Source: Liolophura sinensis (taxonomy: Eukaryota > Mollusca > Polyplacophora > Chitonida > Chitonidae). Taken from it: a stretch of 64,000 nt of DNA. Location: the NCBI RefSeq assembly GCF_032854445.1, contig NC_088305.1:14805717-14869716 (forward strand), read 5' to 3'. The position numbers and the translations under genes were made by a program. Numbering within the stretch: the first letter of the stretch is position 1; every line of letters begins with the position of its first letter. Under the pieces are notes generated by a model. The model worked only from the letters and a program-made list of their open reading frames with translations. It was not told the DNA's origin and ran no database searches. This document shows, piece by piece, positions 46,051 to 58,115 of this stretch.

Positions 46051-49000
46051 TCACTTCACTGTTCACGGAGCCATGATGGAAGATGTATGGTTCACTCTTG
46101 TGTAGAATTTTTGTGTTGAACACAACTTGTGCGTCTTCCACCAATATCAAATATGTCACACAAACGAAAGTTCAGCAAAAACTTTCCAGTGGTACGTGGT
46201 TTACATCGGGCGCCGTAGAAATAAAAAAATACGTAATGACAGTCAGTAACAGTCAAAATCAAAATCAAAGAAAAAATATTTTTCTGCTAACAAAAAGAAA
46301 TCAATTCTAATTTTATTTGATTTGATTTATTTGGTTGGAGTGGATATGAAAGTCTGTCAACAATGGTGTGGTTGACTTTAAATCGCCGTGTATAACAACA
46401 CTGAAAACAAGTGACCTTCGCCAACAATGGGGACGGCGCCCACATTCACCTAGTTTTCAATACAAACAATCTGCAGGGTGTCCGAAATTACAGCTTCAGA
46501 AAGCCACTTATATATAGTTGTATTGAAGCGAATCCGAAAGTTGTTCCGTCAAAATTGCATTGGACATATATACTGAATTGAAGTGAGGTCGAATATTGTT
46601 CAGTGAAAGCTGCGGAAAAAAGCCTCGTCAGAGGCCGAAAAAATAGGTAGGCTACAAAGGGAAAAGTGGAAAAAGGTCGATACAACATGGAATGCGGGTC
46701 TGCCCAGGGGTGCCTTATTCACTTATAACTGTGCGCATCACGATCTGTGTGGTTACATACAATACTCTGTATCTACCGTTGATTGCTTCTCTTTGCATGA
46801 TTCCGTCCTATTTTCGCACTTTATATACTTCCTTACTTCTTTGGTGTTATAGGTTGTTTTGGGATTATTTGCGATTATTGACCTTTAACGTCCTTACTGG
46901 TATACTGGTATACGAATGTGTCTTTCGAGGTATTGATTCACTCCAAACTTCACTTCAAAGTTTTACAATGAGTATAATTCTCTTGTAAGTAAATATGGAC
47001 AGAGCGTCCAGAATCTCTGGCCCTCTGCCTCCTGATTGTGCCTAATTCCGCCTAAAACGGGTTTAGGGACTGTATATTCATCGTTTTGAATAAGATCGCC
47101 GCTTTGGATAAATGAAGAGTTGCAATCAAAGAGATACATATTTTATTATCCACACGTTATTTTGTAGCATGTTATAGGATTCGAACACTGGTTTCACACT
47201 TAGAACATACCTTGCGTCTTTCCTACACCACTGAAAACTGTTGACTGCTTCGATTGCATCTGCGGAAACAGACTATATGCATGAATGCAATGCCGATGTT
47301 CACTAACATTCAGTATTAATGCGGCATCCTCTTACCAGAACCAATACTGACGGCAGCTACACAATGTTCCAGGTGACGTTTTTGGAATGCAGGAGCGTAT
47401 TTGTTTACTGCCAACGTTTCGTGCTAAATGCTGCTTTGAACTTTGCATGTTGATTGCTCTATACACTTTGGTCTGGTTCCAAACTAAGACCATCTGTCGA
47501 GCTATTATTGGCTTTACACTCATGATCTGTTAGACAAAGTATTGTTGCTTTGCGTACGTTCTAGAACCAACTGTAATGGCCGAGAGAACAGCTCAAATAG
47601 GGCTTGTTGTCATTTTCTCAATAAGAGTTTATTCCTACTTTTCGCGTAAATGCTAAAAGAAGCTATAGGGGAGATTTTGGGCAAAAAAATCGATAAGCGC
47701 AAATCCCATTGAGCTTTTGTTATTATTTTAGAATGGCCAAGATAATTACCTTTCCTTGTCTGTGCAGGCCTTAACATTCAAAATCGGTGAAAAAGCGAGT
47801 AGCACTATAATTGTTTCAAACTTTAAAATCATTTGAACACTACAAACAGTACAGGTACGACTCTGATATTTACTGGATAGCTACAATTCGAACTATTATT
47901 GCTAAATACAGAAAATTTGATTTGACTATCGAAGGTTAGTCTAATGACTTTTCACCAAGAATCTCCGGTATAGCCTATTAAAGAACTAGCAACTTGCACG
48001 CCCTCCCAGGCCAGGAACTTCAGCAGAACTACGTAAACACAAATAACACATTGATCTTAATATCAATTTATTAGATGCCACTGCTCATTAAATGAAGAAT
48101 AACATACAACACATCATGTTATATTGATAATACATATGGATGTTGTTTTATGGCCGACGTGATACAGTCGTCATTCTGTTATTAATGGTGCTTTGTAGGC
48201 AATTATGAAGCGGGGCGTGACAGTGGACTTGAATACAGTTTCAACGATTTAGATCTCTCTGGTAGCAAGTTACTCAGCAGAAATAAACTGTGTAATTTAC
48301 TTAAGTTCAAAATTATTTCCTAAGTATTTCATTTAAAGTGTAGTCTAGCATAAAGATTTTGTTTAATATGTTGTACGGTTCATTTAAACTGTTTCTTGCG
48401 CTTATGTTAACACGATGCATTTCTGAAAGCGCTGGTGGCCTTTCTTTAAACTCATTCCCATACTTTCACTCAATGAACGCTTCAAATCTCAAGCAATGTC
48501 ATTGGCGCGTAATAGAGACGCTTGTACCAAAATCCCCACATGACACTTTCATCATATTCCCTAAAATAAGTTCTGAAACGCAAGTCATACAAGCGGAAAA
48601 TATTCCCCTTTCAGAAATTTGATGTGAAGCATCGAAATGGGCTATTTCTGTTTTTTAATAACAAAATATCCACTCATCTACTATGTCAGTATATAGTTTG
48701 GTTAGACCAAGAGCTCGGCTCCAAAGCGAGTTAACTTACTGATACAAGACAAAGGAGGGATGATTGTCAATTAAGTTAATGAATAACAAGGTGTCATTAA
48801 CAGCCATTAAGTGTCCCCTTGTTCCGAATTAGCTCAAAGCGCTTGGGAAGGTAGACGCTGTAGTCGTTGTTGTTGTATTCACTTGAGTCTAAGCCTTTAC
48901 TGCTTGAGCCAGCTTGCCCCAATACCTGATTAATCTAGCCATTAGCGTAATGAACCTCTCTAAAGGGGGTTTGGGGTGGGGGGGGGTGGGGGGGGGGGGG

Positions 49001-49198
49001 GTACACGGTGAAGTAGTCCCTAAAGAGGAAGAAATCAAATTTACGATGCGTACTATACGTGGGCCGTAAACATCGCGAAGGAGGAGGGAGGAGGCATTTT
49101 AAGAGGTTGGAATACCGGCTAGAATTATAGCATGATAGGAAGGAGACTGTGGGGATATTTATGCTACTGGCTCATCAGTCTGCTTCACTCGGATAGAT
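46051..49198. other. Non-coding stretch with a G-run
   Basis: Unique AT-rich sequence with chance frames (for example 46692-46988 plus and 48359-48622 plus). A tract of almost only G lies at 48966-49001 and could form a G-quadruplex. Confidence 0.45.
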
Positions 49199-49759
49199 TT
49201 AAAGGAGAAGAAAACATAAAAATGAAGCCAAAATCAGATGAAAGAGCGGGAAAACTTGTTTACAATTATGGACTTTAATTTTTTTCAGTGTTTTGCTCAA
49301 GAGAAAATGGTAGTTGAGACCACCTTTTGGTACTTATCTTCGTTTCATAATAATGTTCTAAATAAGGATGTGATGCATGTCTAATAAATTCACTTAAATT
49401 TAATTTTTTTGTCTATATCCAAACACATGCATTTAACATCTGAATTATGATAATGTTTATGAATATATTACAAATATAAATATGATCAAAATCCACTAAC
49501 ATTTGTTAACTTAAATGACCAAAAACTAGTGCAAATATATTTATTAAACATGTGCTACATCATCATTTATAACATTATTACCCAAAGACTATATATACCA
49601 AAAGATGGTCTCGTATACCCAACAGACAAAAATTATTTTTAAGTGTCTTTTTTTTCTTTTAAGCAAAATCGAAAAAATATTGAATATCACATTTACGACT
49701 ATTTTTTCGCACTTTTTCTTCTGAACTTTGTGTATTTTTTATGTTTTCTCAACCCTTAA
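49199..49759. mobile_element. TTAA-bounded foldback MITE, copy 2
   Basis: It starts TTAAAGGAGAAGAAAACATA and ends GTTTTCTCAACCCTTAA, 561 bp. The left half (GAGACCACCTTTTGGTACTT, TAATAATGTTCTAAATAAGG) is mirrored in the right half (CCAAAAGATGGTCTCG, TTATAACATTATTACCC). It shares ends, length and interior blocks with the element at 3451-4012. No coding capacity. Confidence 0.75.
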
Positions 49760-50357
49760 GTATCGGCACGCGAGCTTGAGCAGAATGTCTTGGAGAAATT
49801 GTTGAGTGACAGATTTTGCTGCCGGATGATTTATTAACGTTATCTTTTCTCAATCATTGTCTTCATCATTTTCATTGGAATGAAACATGCAGCAGAGATG
49901 TAATACGCGTAAACCAGTCAGGTGAAGTTTGATCAAATGCCTTGTCATACAGCTGATTGAATACGGATATTGACAAATGGCCAACTACACTGTTAGAATT
50001 TCTAGTAAACGTTCAATGGTTATTGTCTATGTTTTACACATTTTGTATGAATGTTTTCCTTTTACAGAAAACATTCCACATTTACAAAATGAACTAAGGT
50101 ATTTTCACTTAAGTAGGAATCTTTTACATTGCGTTAGTAAACATACATGTGCATGTTCAGGCAAAAGTATATCAAACTCTCCACTCAAACAGCTAAACGT
50201 TTACATTTGGCCTTGTAAAATCCTTCTTGTATTTTTAAATTATGTATATTAAATCAGTACTGCCCTAAAGCAAACTGACCTACAGGTCAACTGCACCATA
50301 CATGAATGAGGACTACGCATTTAGGCTGCATCTTTTTGAATAAATGTTTTTCAAGCT
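49760..50357. other. Non-coding stretch, no gene recognised
   Basis: AT-rich unique sequence. A 91-codon plus-strand frame (49977-50252) has no support. Confidence 0.45.
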
Positions 50358-50397
50358 ACACGGTAAATAATGGCCGTAAATTTTACAGTGACCGTGT
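50358..50397. other. Short imperfect palindrome
   Basis: ACACGGTAAATAATGG and CAGTGACCGTGT form inverted ends around GCCGTAAATTTTA. The vocabulary (CCGTAAAATTTACAGTG) recurs in the hairpin at 52795-52898, so it may be a relic of the same small element family. Confidence 0.4.
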
Positions 50398-52794
50398 GAT
50401 ATGCGCGTGATCTGAAGGGCAGCGCATGTGGTGTAGTTGCTTCGCATCATCGAGGGATAACCAATCTTTCGAAATTACTGAAAATTGTTCAACTTTTCTG
50501 TTAACAATCAGGTAACATGCCAAAGACTTTCCAGAGGTCCAATGTAAGCTGCTCTACTAAACTGTTAGGCTTTATTTGTGGTTGATTTAACTGGGCTATA
50601 CTTGTTGTTGTTGTCGCTACACGAGGCTTTTCCATTTGGACACTGCCGCTATGGCTAGCAGATTAGGTTTACATGTGTATTGTTGAAAGGTGGCTTGTCT
50701 GGGGTCAGTTTCATAAAACTCCATTTCATTACTTTTGCGAGTAGGCCTATATTTAAACTCATCCAGAGAGTGGTAAGGATAATCAGTGCGGGGAATGTTG
50801 TTGTTGTAAGACCAGGCCCCCTATGTCACGTATGTGCCAATGAAGACAAAATTGAGAATATTTCCAAAGCAGAAACTGCCATTTGATATTTTGTACACAT
50901 ATAGTAAGCCCCAAATGGATATTACTGCATATATTTTAAGCTACATATACAAATTTTTGATGATCAAAAAAGATCTCATATTGGCAAAACTTTGATCAAC
51001 TGAAACATAAATCTGAGTTACAGTTACTATGAATGATTTCTTTGTTTTCTATAGTCTTAAAAACGGCTCATTATATTCCATTTGTGAAAATTTTCTTAAA
51101 ATATTACTTTTTTTCTAAAATTAAAGCAATATTTCACAACAACAGTGTTGGTCCGGATCACTCCTAAAGGTTGACTGTCCATTTTTAGTGGTAAGGTTGT
51201 CACTGGCACGACTGGTGTCACTCAAACAATGCCCCCTTGACGGGGGATCTTGATTCTCCGTATTTTTCTTCTTATATAGAAGCTACACCTTCACGTGCAA
51301 TGTGATCAAGAAACACTCCAGACAAATACTGAGTTATTTATAAACGGCTACATGTAACAAGTTTAAGTCTTAATTCCCGCTTTGTTCACATGTTTGTGTT
51401 ATATGCAAACCTAAGTTTAAAGGTAGCAAAATAAAGTCATTTGAAGTGAAATCCTTTGACATGACTTGGTGACAAACTAAATTTTCAGAAATAAATTTCA
51501 TGAGTCATAAATCAGGGACATATCCAGGGCCATTTTCATACCGTTCACAGGTTTGAGGGCTAAAATTCTTATCCTAGGAAAAGTTTTAAGGATTTTAAAA
51601 TTCTTGACATAATGTTTATTTTGCATTGTTTGTAACATGTATACATTTTAAATAATATATTTGTGTATGAGAATGAAGTTAAACTATTTTAGGAGATATA
51701 TTTGGTGGGTTGTTTTATGAAATGCTGACAAATAATGACAAAGCGGGTGTCCCGAAAAAAATCCCGTGGATATTTCCCTGTAATTATTTGTTATGTGATG
51801 GAGTATTGGTCCCAGGATCGCCTCGCAATCTTAGACTTTTGTCAGAATTTAAATATGAATAGAAATTTTATTAAAACTTCCTGTAACATTGTTTAGTATG
51901 GATTCAGTACAAGGTTATTTTTTCAAAAACTATATTGTCGACAAGCATTGGAAATGCATTAGTGCTACAGAGAGGAAACAAAGATTGACTTAAGCCTGAA
52001 ATTGATTCTTCGTCCCGGGGCCTGGTTTTCAAAGGCATGGCCAGAGCTATGTCCCTTGACCAAAATGACCAGTTACAATGAGAAATGTTCTGTCAATCCT
52101 CACAGCAAAAGTCATATATCTTAAAGCTATTGAGAGTTTGCATGGTCACTATTTAGTTTAGGTGGCCATGTTGGAGCAATTGTAATGCATCAGTTAGGGA
52201 CGTGAATACGATCTAATACGTAAAACATTGTGGCACTTATGGGGCTACCCTCCCACATTTGCCTTTGAGCTTCTCCAACTGATTACTAGTATTTATAAAG
52301 GATCGTACACTCCAACATGGCTACCAGAAACCATCCAAACCCTCTTTAAAATATTTTGACCTATGATTTGTAAAGTTTTGGAGTAGGGTTACTGAGTTTG
52401 AAATAGACAATTTTTGAACTGACCCATGTTATGGTATTTGGTTGAGGCATATCTCACAACAGTGATTGCATTCCACTAATAACCAGTTTAACGACATCAA
52501 AGAAGGTAGTTCAGTCTAGCTGGCCTGTAAACAATACAGCCATGCACTGACTTAAAACTGCATTGGGATAGCTTAGTTAACGTACATCTGCTTTGTTGGC
52601 AAGCCTGTGTCGGGTCATTGGAGAGACTTCAAAAATGTTACTTTCCTGATGCTGCCATTCTGGTGGCATTCTAATTGTGCTTTAGGTTAAATGCCCTAAG
52701 CGCTATACGCTGAATACTTTTACGCCTCGTTGTAAAAATATTCAACACTGATTTTGTTGTAAACTTACAGTTTTTCGTACAATGACGAAATGCC
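50398..52794. other. Non-coding stretch, no gene recognised
   Basis: AT-rich unique sequence with short frames only. No repeats noted. Confidence 0.5.
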
Positions 52795-52898
52795 GTAAAT
52801 CAGAACAAAACGATTGCCGGTAAAATAACGACAAAAGGTTGGCAGGCATGCTGCCAGTCCTTTCTTGGTAATTTTACGGTGAAATTGTTTACAGTGTA
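52795..52898. mobile_element. Hairpin-forming small element
   Basis: The left arm AACAAAACGATTGCCGGTAA, AATAACGACAAAAGGTTGG folds onto the right arm CCAGTCCTTTCTTGG, TAATTTTACGGTGAAATTGT around GCAGGCATGCTG. Pairing is imperfect but continuous over about 45 positions. No coding capacity. It is probably a MITE relic. Confidence 0.5.
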
Positions 52899-53870
52899 TA
52901 TGTTAACCTTTACTCTCCAAAAGTAAACGTATATTTTTTTCAGTTAACGTTTGCAGGAAAATTTTAACGGTGTACGTGGCTGTTTGACTGAGATACCGTT
53001 GTCTGTTAAAAGTGATAGGTTATTACCACAACGTCAGTGATACATATACAATATTTCCAGTAGAACAGTCTTAGAAACAATTTTCTATTTTAGTGCTAAC
53101 CCGGGTGTCTAATAACCTGCATTGTGACTGACGGATTGACTTACAGACGCGCAAACTCTGACAGTTTTGTCGTGTAAGTAGACTATTCTGTTCTCGTCTA
53201 ACCGTGCGAGTTTCTGGCATTACGATACATCGAGCTGCTAACATCTAAAATTAATTACCCTTTTCCGAAATGTTCACCGACAATATTGAAGCATTCGCCT
53301 GCTACAGGCTTAAGAAATTCCCAAGGCATATACATAACGCATTGTCGCCCAACAAAAAAAAGACTGGTAATGGATGATTAAAGAAAAAAGACTACATATT
53401 CAGGATAGTGTTTTTAAACTCATCAAAACCAGATGGAAAACGTCAACAGAACCAGGACCAGACATCTTCTGATAGTGACACCCCACCCTATCGAATCCCT
53501 CTTCAGCCGACCCCGCAACACCCCCTCCCCCCCTCCCCCCCCGCACGGGCCTTCTCCTTGCCAACTCCTCTCCACGAGCTCTTTTACATGTACATAAATT
53601 CAGTTTGGAACAGGAGAAATTATCCTCATTTCTATATAGATTAACACTAGCAAATACACAAAGTGGATTCTTCCAACATAAATGGATGCAATTCATTAAA
53701 CCATGTTTTCAAGACGTAGGTCACGCATGTGTGGATGTTCTAGTCATTCGACCATGAATCTGACAGTATAAATAACATTAAATTCCCCTTTCCATGATGG
53801 ACCAGCTTATGCAAACATAATGTTGTGAATATTCATCAAAAACAACTTATAATTGACTAATCAAAGGTAT
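52899..53870. other. Non-coding stretch with a C-rich tract
   Basis: A CT/C-rich tract lies at 53484-53545 (including CCCCCTCCCCCCCTCCCC). It opens a low-complexity 98-codon frame on the minus strand and a 78-codon frame on the plus strand, which I reject. Otherwise unique. Confidence 0.45.
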
Positions 53871-54029
53871 ACAACATCTGTTTTGATTGGCTGGTGTGAG
53901 AGAAGTCTTGTCTCTGCTTAGGCTAAGCTGAATTTTAGGTTTGGTAAATTTATTCAAGCTTAACCAAGGCTGCGGACTTTAACCCAGGAAACCCTATCTC
54001 CGCTCTCAGCCAATCAGCGTCGATTCTGT
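53871..54029. mobile_element. 159-bp terminal-inverted-repeat element, copy 1
   Basis: The left end ACAACATCTGTTTTGATTGG and the right end CCAATCAGCGTCGATTCTGT are imperfect inverted repeats of about 20 bp. The interior (AAGCTGAATTTTAGG, ATTTATTCAAGCTTAACCA, AGGAAACCCTATCTCC) recurs with substitutions at 61176-61333. Size, inverted ends and lack of coding point to a MITE. Confidence 0.75.
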
Positions 54030-55567
54030 ATCCCTTCAAACAGAGCATTATGTAGAGCTTGCAAATTCCCTCGTTGACTTGCCTCAGAAGCAGAGACTGT
54101 ACATACAAAATTTACAACAATTATATCACTATTTTTTCAACAGAAGTTTGTGGATGGACAGGTATATCATGAGAAAATAGGATATGTGAACTTTGCGATA
54201 AATAGGCACCTCATTATTGTATCCTCTATTAGTCACTCAGCCAGATTTGGTAATCTTTGCTACCTATATATCATCTGGAGGAGCTCAAACAAGTACGTTT
54301 TCGTATGCCAATACAAACCGAGGCTTATAAAAGTGCTTAACCTAATTAAAATTATTATGTTTAAAATTCCGCGCCAACAGTGCGCCTTTTATCTATATAG
54401 GTATATGTTATGTAATACATCTACACGCACATAAAATCGGTGTTAGAAAACATGTTCAATTTATATTGGATTTATAACATATTGTATACCTAATCTACCA
54501 CAGTTGTGGTCCGATTGAATAAACAGTGATTAAATTAATTTGACTGAAAATTAATCGAGACATTAACACAGAGTAAAACTTCTAAATACAATTCAGGCTA
54601 GAGCGTATAAGCCGTAGGACCGGTCAATAGCCATTAAAGAAGGATATTTGAGTCGCCACCCACCCTCTCTCCTCCTCTCCCCCAAATAATTTTCCTGACC
54701 ATGCAACAAAACCATTAGATAACGTCATCCATTTTCTGGTAAATTTGTTTCCACCCTAAACCGGTGGGTTCCTGTCGGCCAGAGTAGCCAGGGTCGACCA
54801 GCGAGCAGGCAGCCGTCAGGACTGATCTAGCCGGGGAGCCACGCGTCAAGCTCACGACAACTCTGCCATTTGGTTCTAATAAGGGCCCCAGACGCGGTTC
54901 AGCTGGGTTCCGGTTGGCAGCTGAGGACAAACCGCTCTGGACAGGCTGCTAATACGATTTGACTTTCCCCAGTCTCCACCCCTTCTTGTTCGTGCACATT
55001 ACCCCGTGTGATCAAGCCTCGGTGACAATCCTCATACATCTGGGTTTGTCGCTAAACTCCCAAATTGAGTGCCCCCCCCCCCCCCCCAACCCGGGAACGT
55101 CATTCTTCACCTATCACGTACTAAATCAGGCCTAGTGCTGTAAACTCTTCCCTGCACAGGACTTTAACCAAATGCACAGAAGGACATTTTCAGCCCCGTG
55201 TATAGAAACATACAGTAGTATGTCGAGTAAGTACTGATGTCAACATATGCTTAACAGAGAGACAAAAAAACACTTTTTTCACTTTCCACCTGATTGTATA
55301 TCGACCACAGCTAGAATATAATCACACGACAGTTTGGAAAGCCTTTCTATTAATGTATCCAAATACTACACACTTGATTTATTTTCTGAGACAAAAAATT
55401 TAATCGGGATCAAGTTTAATCCAGATTAATTATTAGCATGAAGAAAGTGATATTTTCATCTTCGGATTTCAGCCCTACATTTGTCAAGATGACCTATCCG
55501 AGATAGAGCCAAGATCATTCTGGCAACGATGTAAAACTCAAAGTATACAAAACATAAAACACAAGTT
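54030..55567. other. Non-coding stretch with a GC-rich patch
   Basis: 54720-54960 is GC-rich and opens a 71-codon minus-strand frame (54715-54930) after an acceptor-like GTTTGTCCTCAG. It could be an exon or a repeat piece, and I recognise neither. A C-run lies at 55072-55087. Confidence 0.35.
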
Positions 55568-55628
55568 CATTCATTCATTGATTGATTGATGGCGGGTTAA
55601 TACTACATTGGTAGCATTTCAGCCGTAT
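55568..55628 (-). mobile_element. Degenerate SINE 3' tail, second family
   Basis: Minus strand: TATACGGCTGAAAT, CCAATGTAGTATTAACCCGC, then an ATCA/ATGA tail. This follows the same order as the fragment at 11825-11886 (ATATGGCTGAAATATT, CGATGTGGCGTAAAGCC, ATTC tail), with many changes. Confidence 0.45.
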
Positions 55629-56581
55629 AAAAACAGTACTCGAAAAGCATGCGTATTCGCGACAAATTATTAGCAAAACGATGGTGAAAGAAATCAACCT
55701 TTATGATGTATAAATGAGAAATGTTGGCTGTTATTGTCATGTGTTTTGTGATTTGCAGGTTAACACGGTACGGATATCAAAATGCAAGTAACATTATACA
55801 TTATATGACTGATTATGTAATAAACCATATCTTACACTTACACAATCTACGTCCAAAGCTTTTTTACGCATCCACAGATCCTATGCTTTATAGATATGAG
55901 TTTTTGCTCATGCTGTGTGCTCTGTTTTATGTCGTGCCCTTTGTTTTTGATCGAGTTTTGAGCATCTTCGCAGCAGATTCACACCTCAGGAAGTAGCATT
56001 TCGGATCTGCTTTGTCAACGCATCGCCAGAGATCCATTTTGCATTGGGCTACTTTGATTGTTGATTTATTCTCAATAAACTACTCCGTCTTCGCAAGCGG
56101 TATTTTTTCATTCATTCATCATTGTATCGAAAGCATGGGTAGTTTGTCAACCGCACATGGTGTTCACATCCAGAGAGTGTAATATATATGAGGCGTTATC
56201 ATGTTAAACTAAATTAGGTCAAAAAAGCGATACAGTCAATCTCAAATTTGCTAACCAACTCGCTTAACAGCTACACCTAAAGTGCAACAAATTTAAAGCC
56301 AGATAACTGAGAACAATTGATATCTCCAAATTAATCAAAAGTTATAAAAATTACCCATTTTGTTTCAAATTTCTACAAAAAATCAGCTAGCCACACGAAT
56401 AAAGCTGACCGTGTCCGTCTTAAGGGAGACACCTCATCCCCAAGTCAAATTATTGCAGTAACAAATTCACTATTTTATAACATATCTCTTTCTTCAGTCA
56501 TAATCTACTGTACATTGAATTAACCTTCACAGATGGTACCTCTAGATGATAATTAATGTTCAAAATGATGTATAAGAGGTG
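55629..56581. other. Non-coding stretch, no gene recognised
   Basis: Unique AT-rich sequence. A 91-codon plus-strand frame at 55721-55996 is hydrophobic in its last part but has no splice or promoter support. Confidence 0.4.
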
Positions 56582-57557
56582 GTTTAATGTTAGTAAGTGA
56601 TCTCCACCTCTCTCTTAGACGTTTAACATCAGTAAGTGAACTGCACCCCTCTCTCAGGCGTTTAACATCAATAAGTAAATCCCACCTCTCTCTTAGGCGT
56701 TAAAGATCAGTAAGTGGACTCGATCCCTCTCTTAGGCGTTTAACATCAGTAAGTGAACTCCACCCCTCTCTTAGGCGTTTAACATCAGTAAGTGATCTCC
56801 ACCTCTCTCTTAAGCGTTTAACATCAATAACTAAATCCCACCTCTCTCTTAGGCGTTAAAGATCAGTAAGTGAACTCGACCCATCTCTTAGACGTTTAAC
56901 ATCAGTAAGTGAACTGCACCCCTCTCTCAGGCGTTTAACATCAATAACTAAAACCCACCTCTCTCTCAGGCGTTTAACATCAGTAAGTGATCTCCACCTC
57001 TCTCTTAGGCGTTTAACATCAGTAAGTGATCTCCACCTCTCTCTTAAGCGTTTAACATCAATAACTAAATCCCACCTCTCTCTTAGGCGTTTAAGATCAG
57101 TAAGTGGTCTCCACCTCTCTCATAGGCGTTTAACATCAGTAAGTGATCTCCACCTTTCTCTTAAGCGACTAACATGAGTAAGTGAACTCCACCCCTCTCT
57201 GAGGCGTTTAACATCAGTAAGTGATCTCCACCCCCCTCTCAGGCGTTTAACATCAATAGGTAAACTCCACCCCTCACTTAGACGTTTAACACAGGTAAAT
57301 GAACCCCACTCCTTTCTTAGGCATTTAACATGAGTAAGTGAACTCCATCGCTCATTTTGACGCTTAACATCAGTAGGTGAACTCCACTTCTCACTTAGGC
57401 GTCTAAAATCAGTAAGTGAACCCCCACTCCTTTCTTAGGCATTTAACATGAGTAAGTGAACTCCTTCGCTCTCTTTGACGTTTAACATTAGCAAATGATC
57501 TCCAGCCCCCTTTCAGGCGTTTAACATGATCAAGTGATCTCCACTGCTAACTTAAAG
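56582..57557. repeat. 39-bp tandem array, 25 units
   Basis: The unit is GTTTAACATCAGTAAGTGAA followed by CTCCACCCCTCTCTTAGGC. Twenty-five units fit the interval with a single 1-bp length change (unit 22). Unit types repeat in order: the AATAACTAAATCCC type is followed by the GATCAGTAAGTG type several times, and units 6-8 recur as units 12-14. The right-hand units are more diverged. The last unit runs into the TTAA of the element at 57552. Although 39 is a multiple of three, stops keep it closed. Confidence 0.95.
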
Positions 57558-58115
57558 GGGAAGAAAATCCAAATATCAATCAAATACCACTGAAATAAGC
57601 ATGCTTTTCCTCGCAGGTGCATGCCATTAAAAAATCCTGATATGTACCTCAAGTTGATAAATTATAAATAGTCAGCGCCAAAATCCGCTGTGGGCGACTC
57701 CATTTTGCCTAAGAGCTAGTCCTGAAGTCTTCTATATTTGGAGGTGAATTGCCGTCGGAAACCGCCGAAGTGCAGTTCGTACATTTCCTATAGAACCCTT
57801 CTTCCCAGAAGGTAGCGAACAGTACAGTTCGTTTCCCGCTTGACGATCGGGAAACCGGAATGTTGGACGTACGTTTCGAGTTTACACGAACAAGCCAGCA
57901 GTTTTAACGCCTCTCACCGGCTGAGAAGCAACACTCCTCCAGCATAAATTACAGGTTGTTAAAGATGGAGGACCCGATGGTTTTATGCCAACTTTGCCGT
58001 TTTCAGGCTTTACGTGTATGGCGAGGAAAAATCGCAAAATTATGCAGCAGACACCACCAGATAGAAAAAAATGTGCTCTTTTCAGCCTATAATGTCATGT
58101 TTTCTTCTCCTTTAA
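57552..58115. mobile_element. TTAA-bounded element with the same ends but a different interior
   Basis: It starts TTAAAGGGGAAGAAAATCC and ends GTTTTCTTCTCCTTTAA, 564 bp, with inverted ends of about 16 bp like those at 3451 and 49199. The interior is not AT-rich or palindromic. It is GC-richer and contains, on the plus strand, ATGGAGGACCCGATGG at 57965 in a good start context, opening a frame that runs out through the right end (97 codons in all, to 58249). Whether that frame is ever translated is unknown. Just outside the right end the sequence GATCAGT resembles the 39-bp unit, which suggests insertion into the array. Confidence 0.65.

Noticed and set aside
47150-47200. tRNA B-box-like GTGTTCGAATCC on the minus strand
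   Set aside because: No A box or cloverleaf can be formed upstream at the right distance.
53400-53696. 98-codon Gly/Arg-rich minus-strand frame
   Set aside because: It is generated by the C-rich tract and is low complexity.
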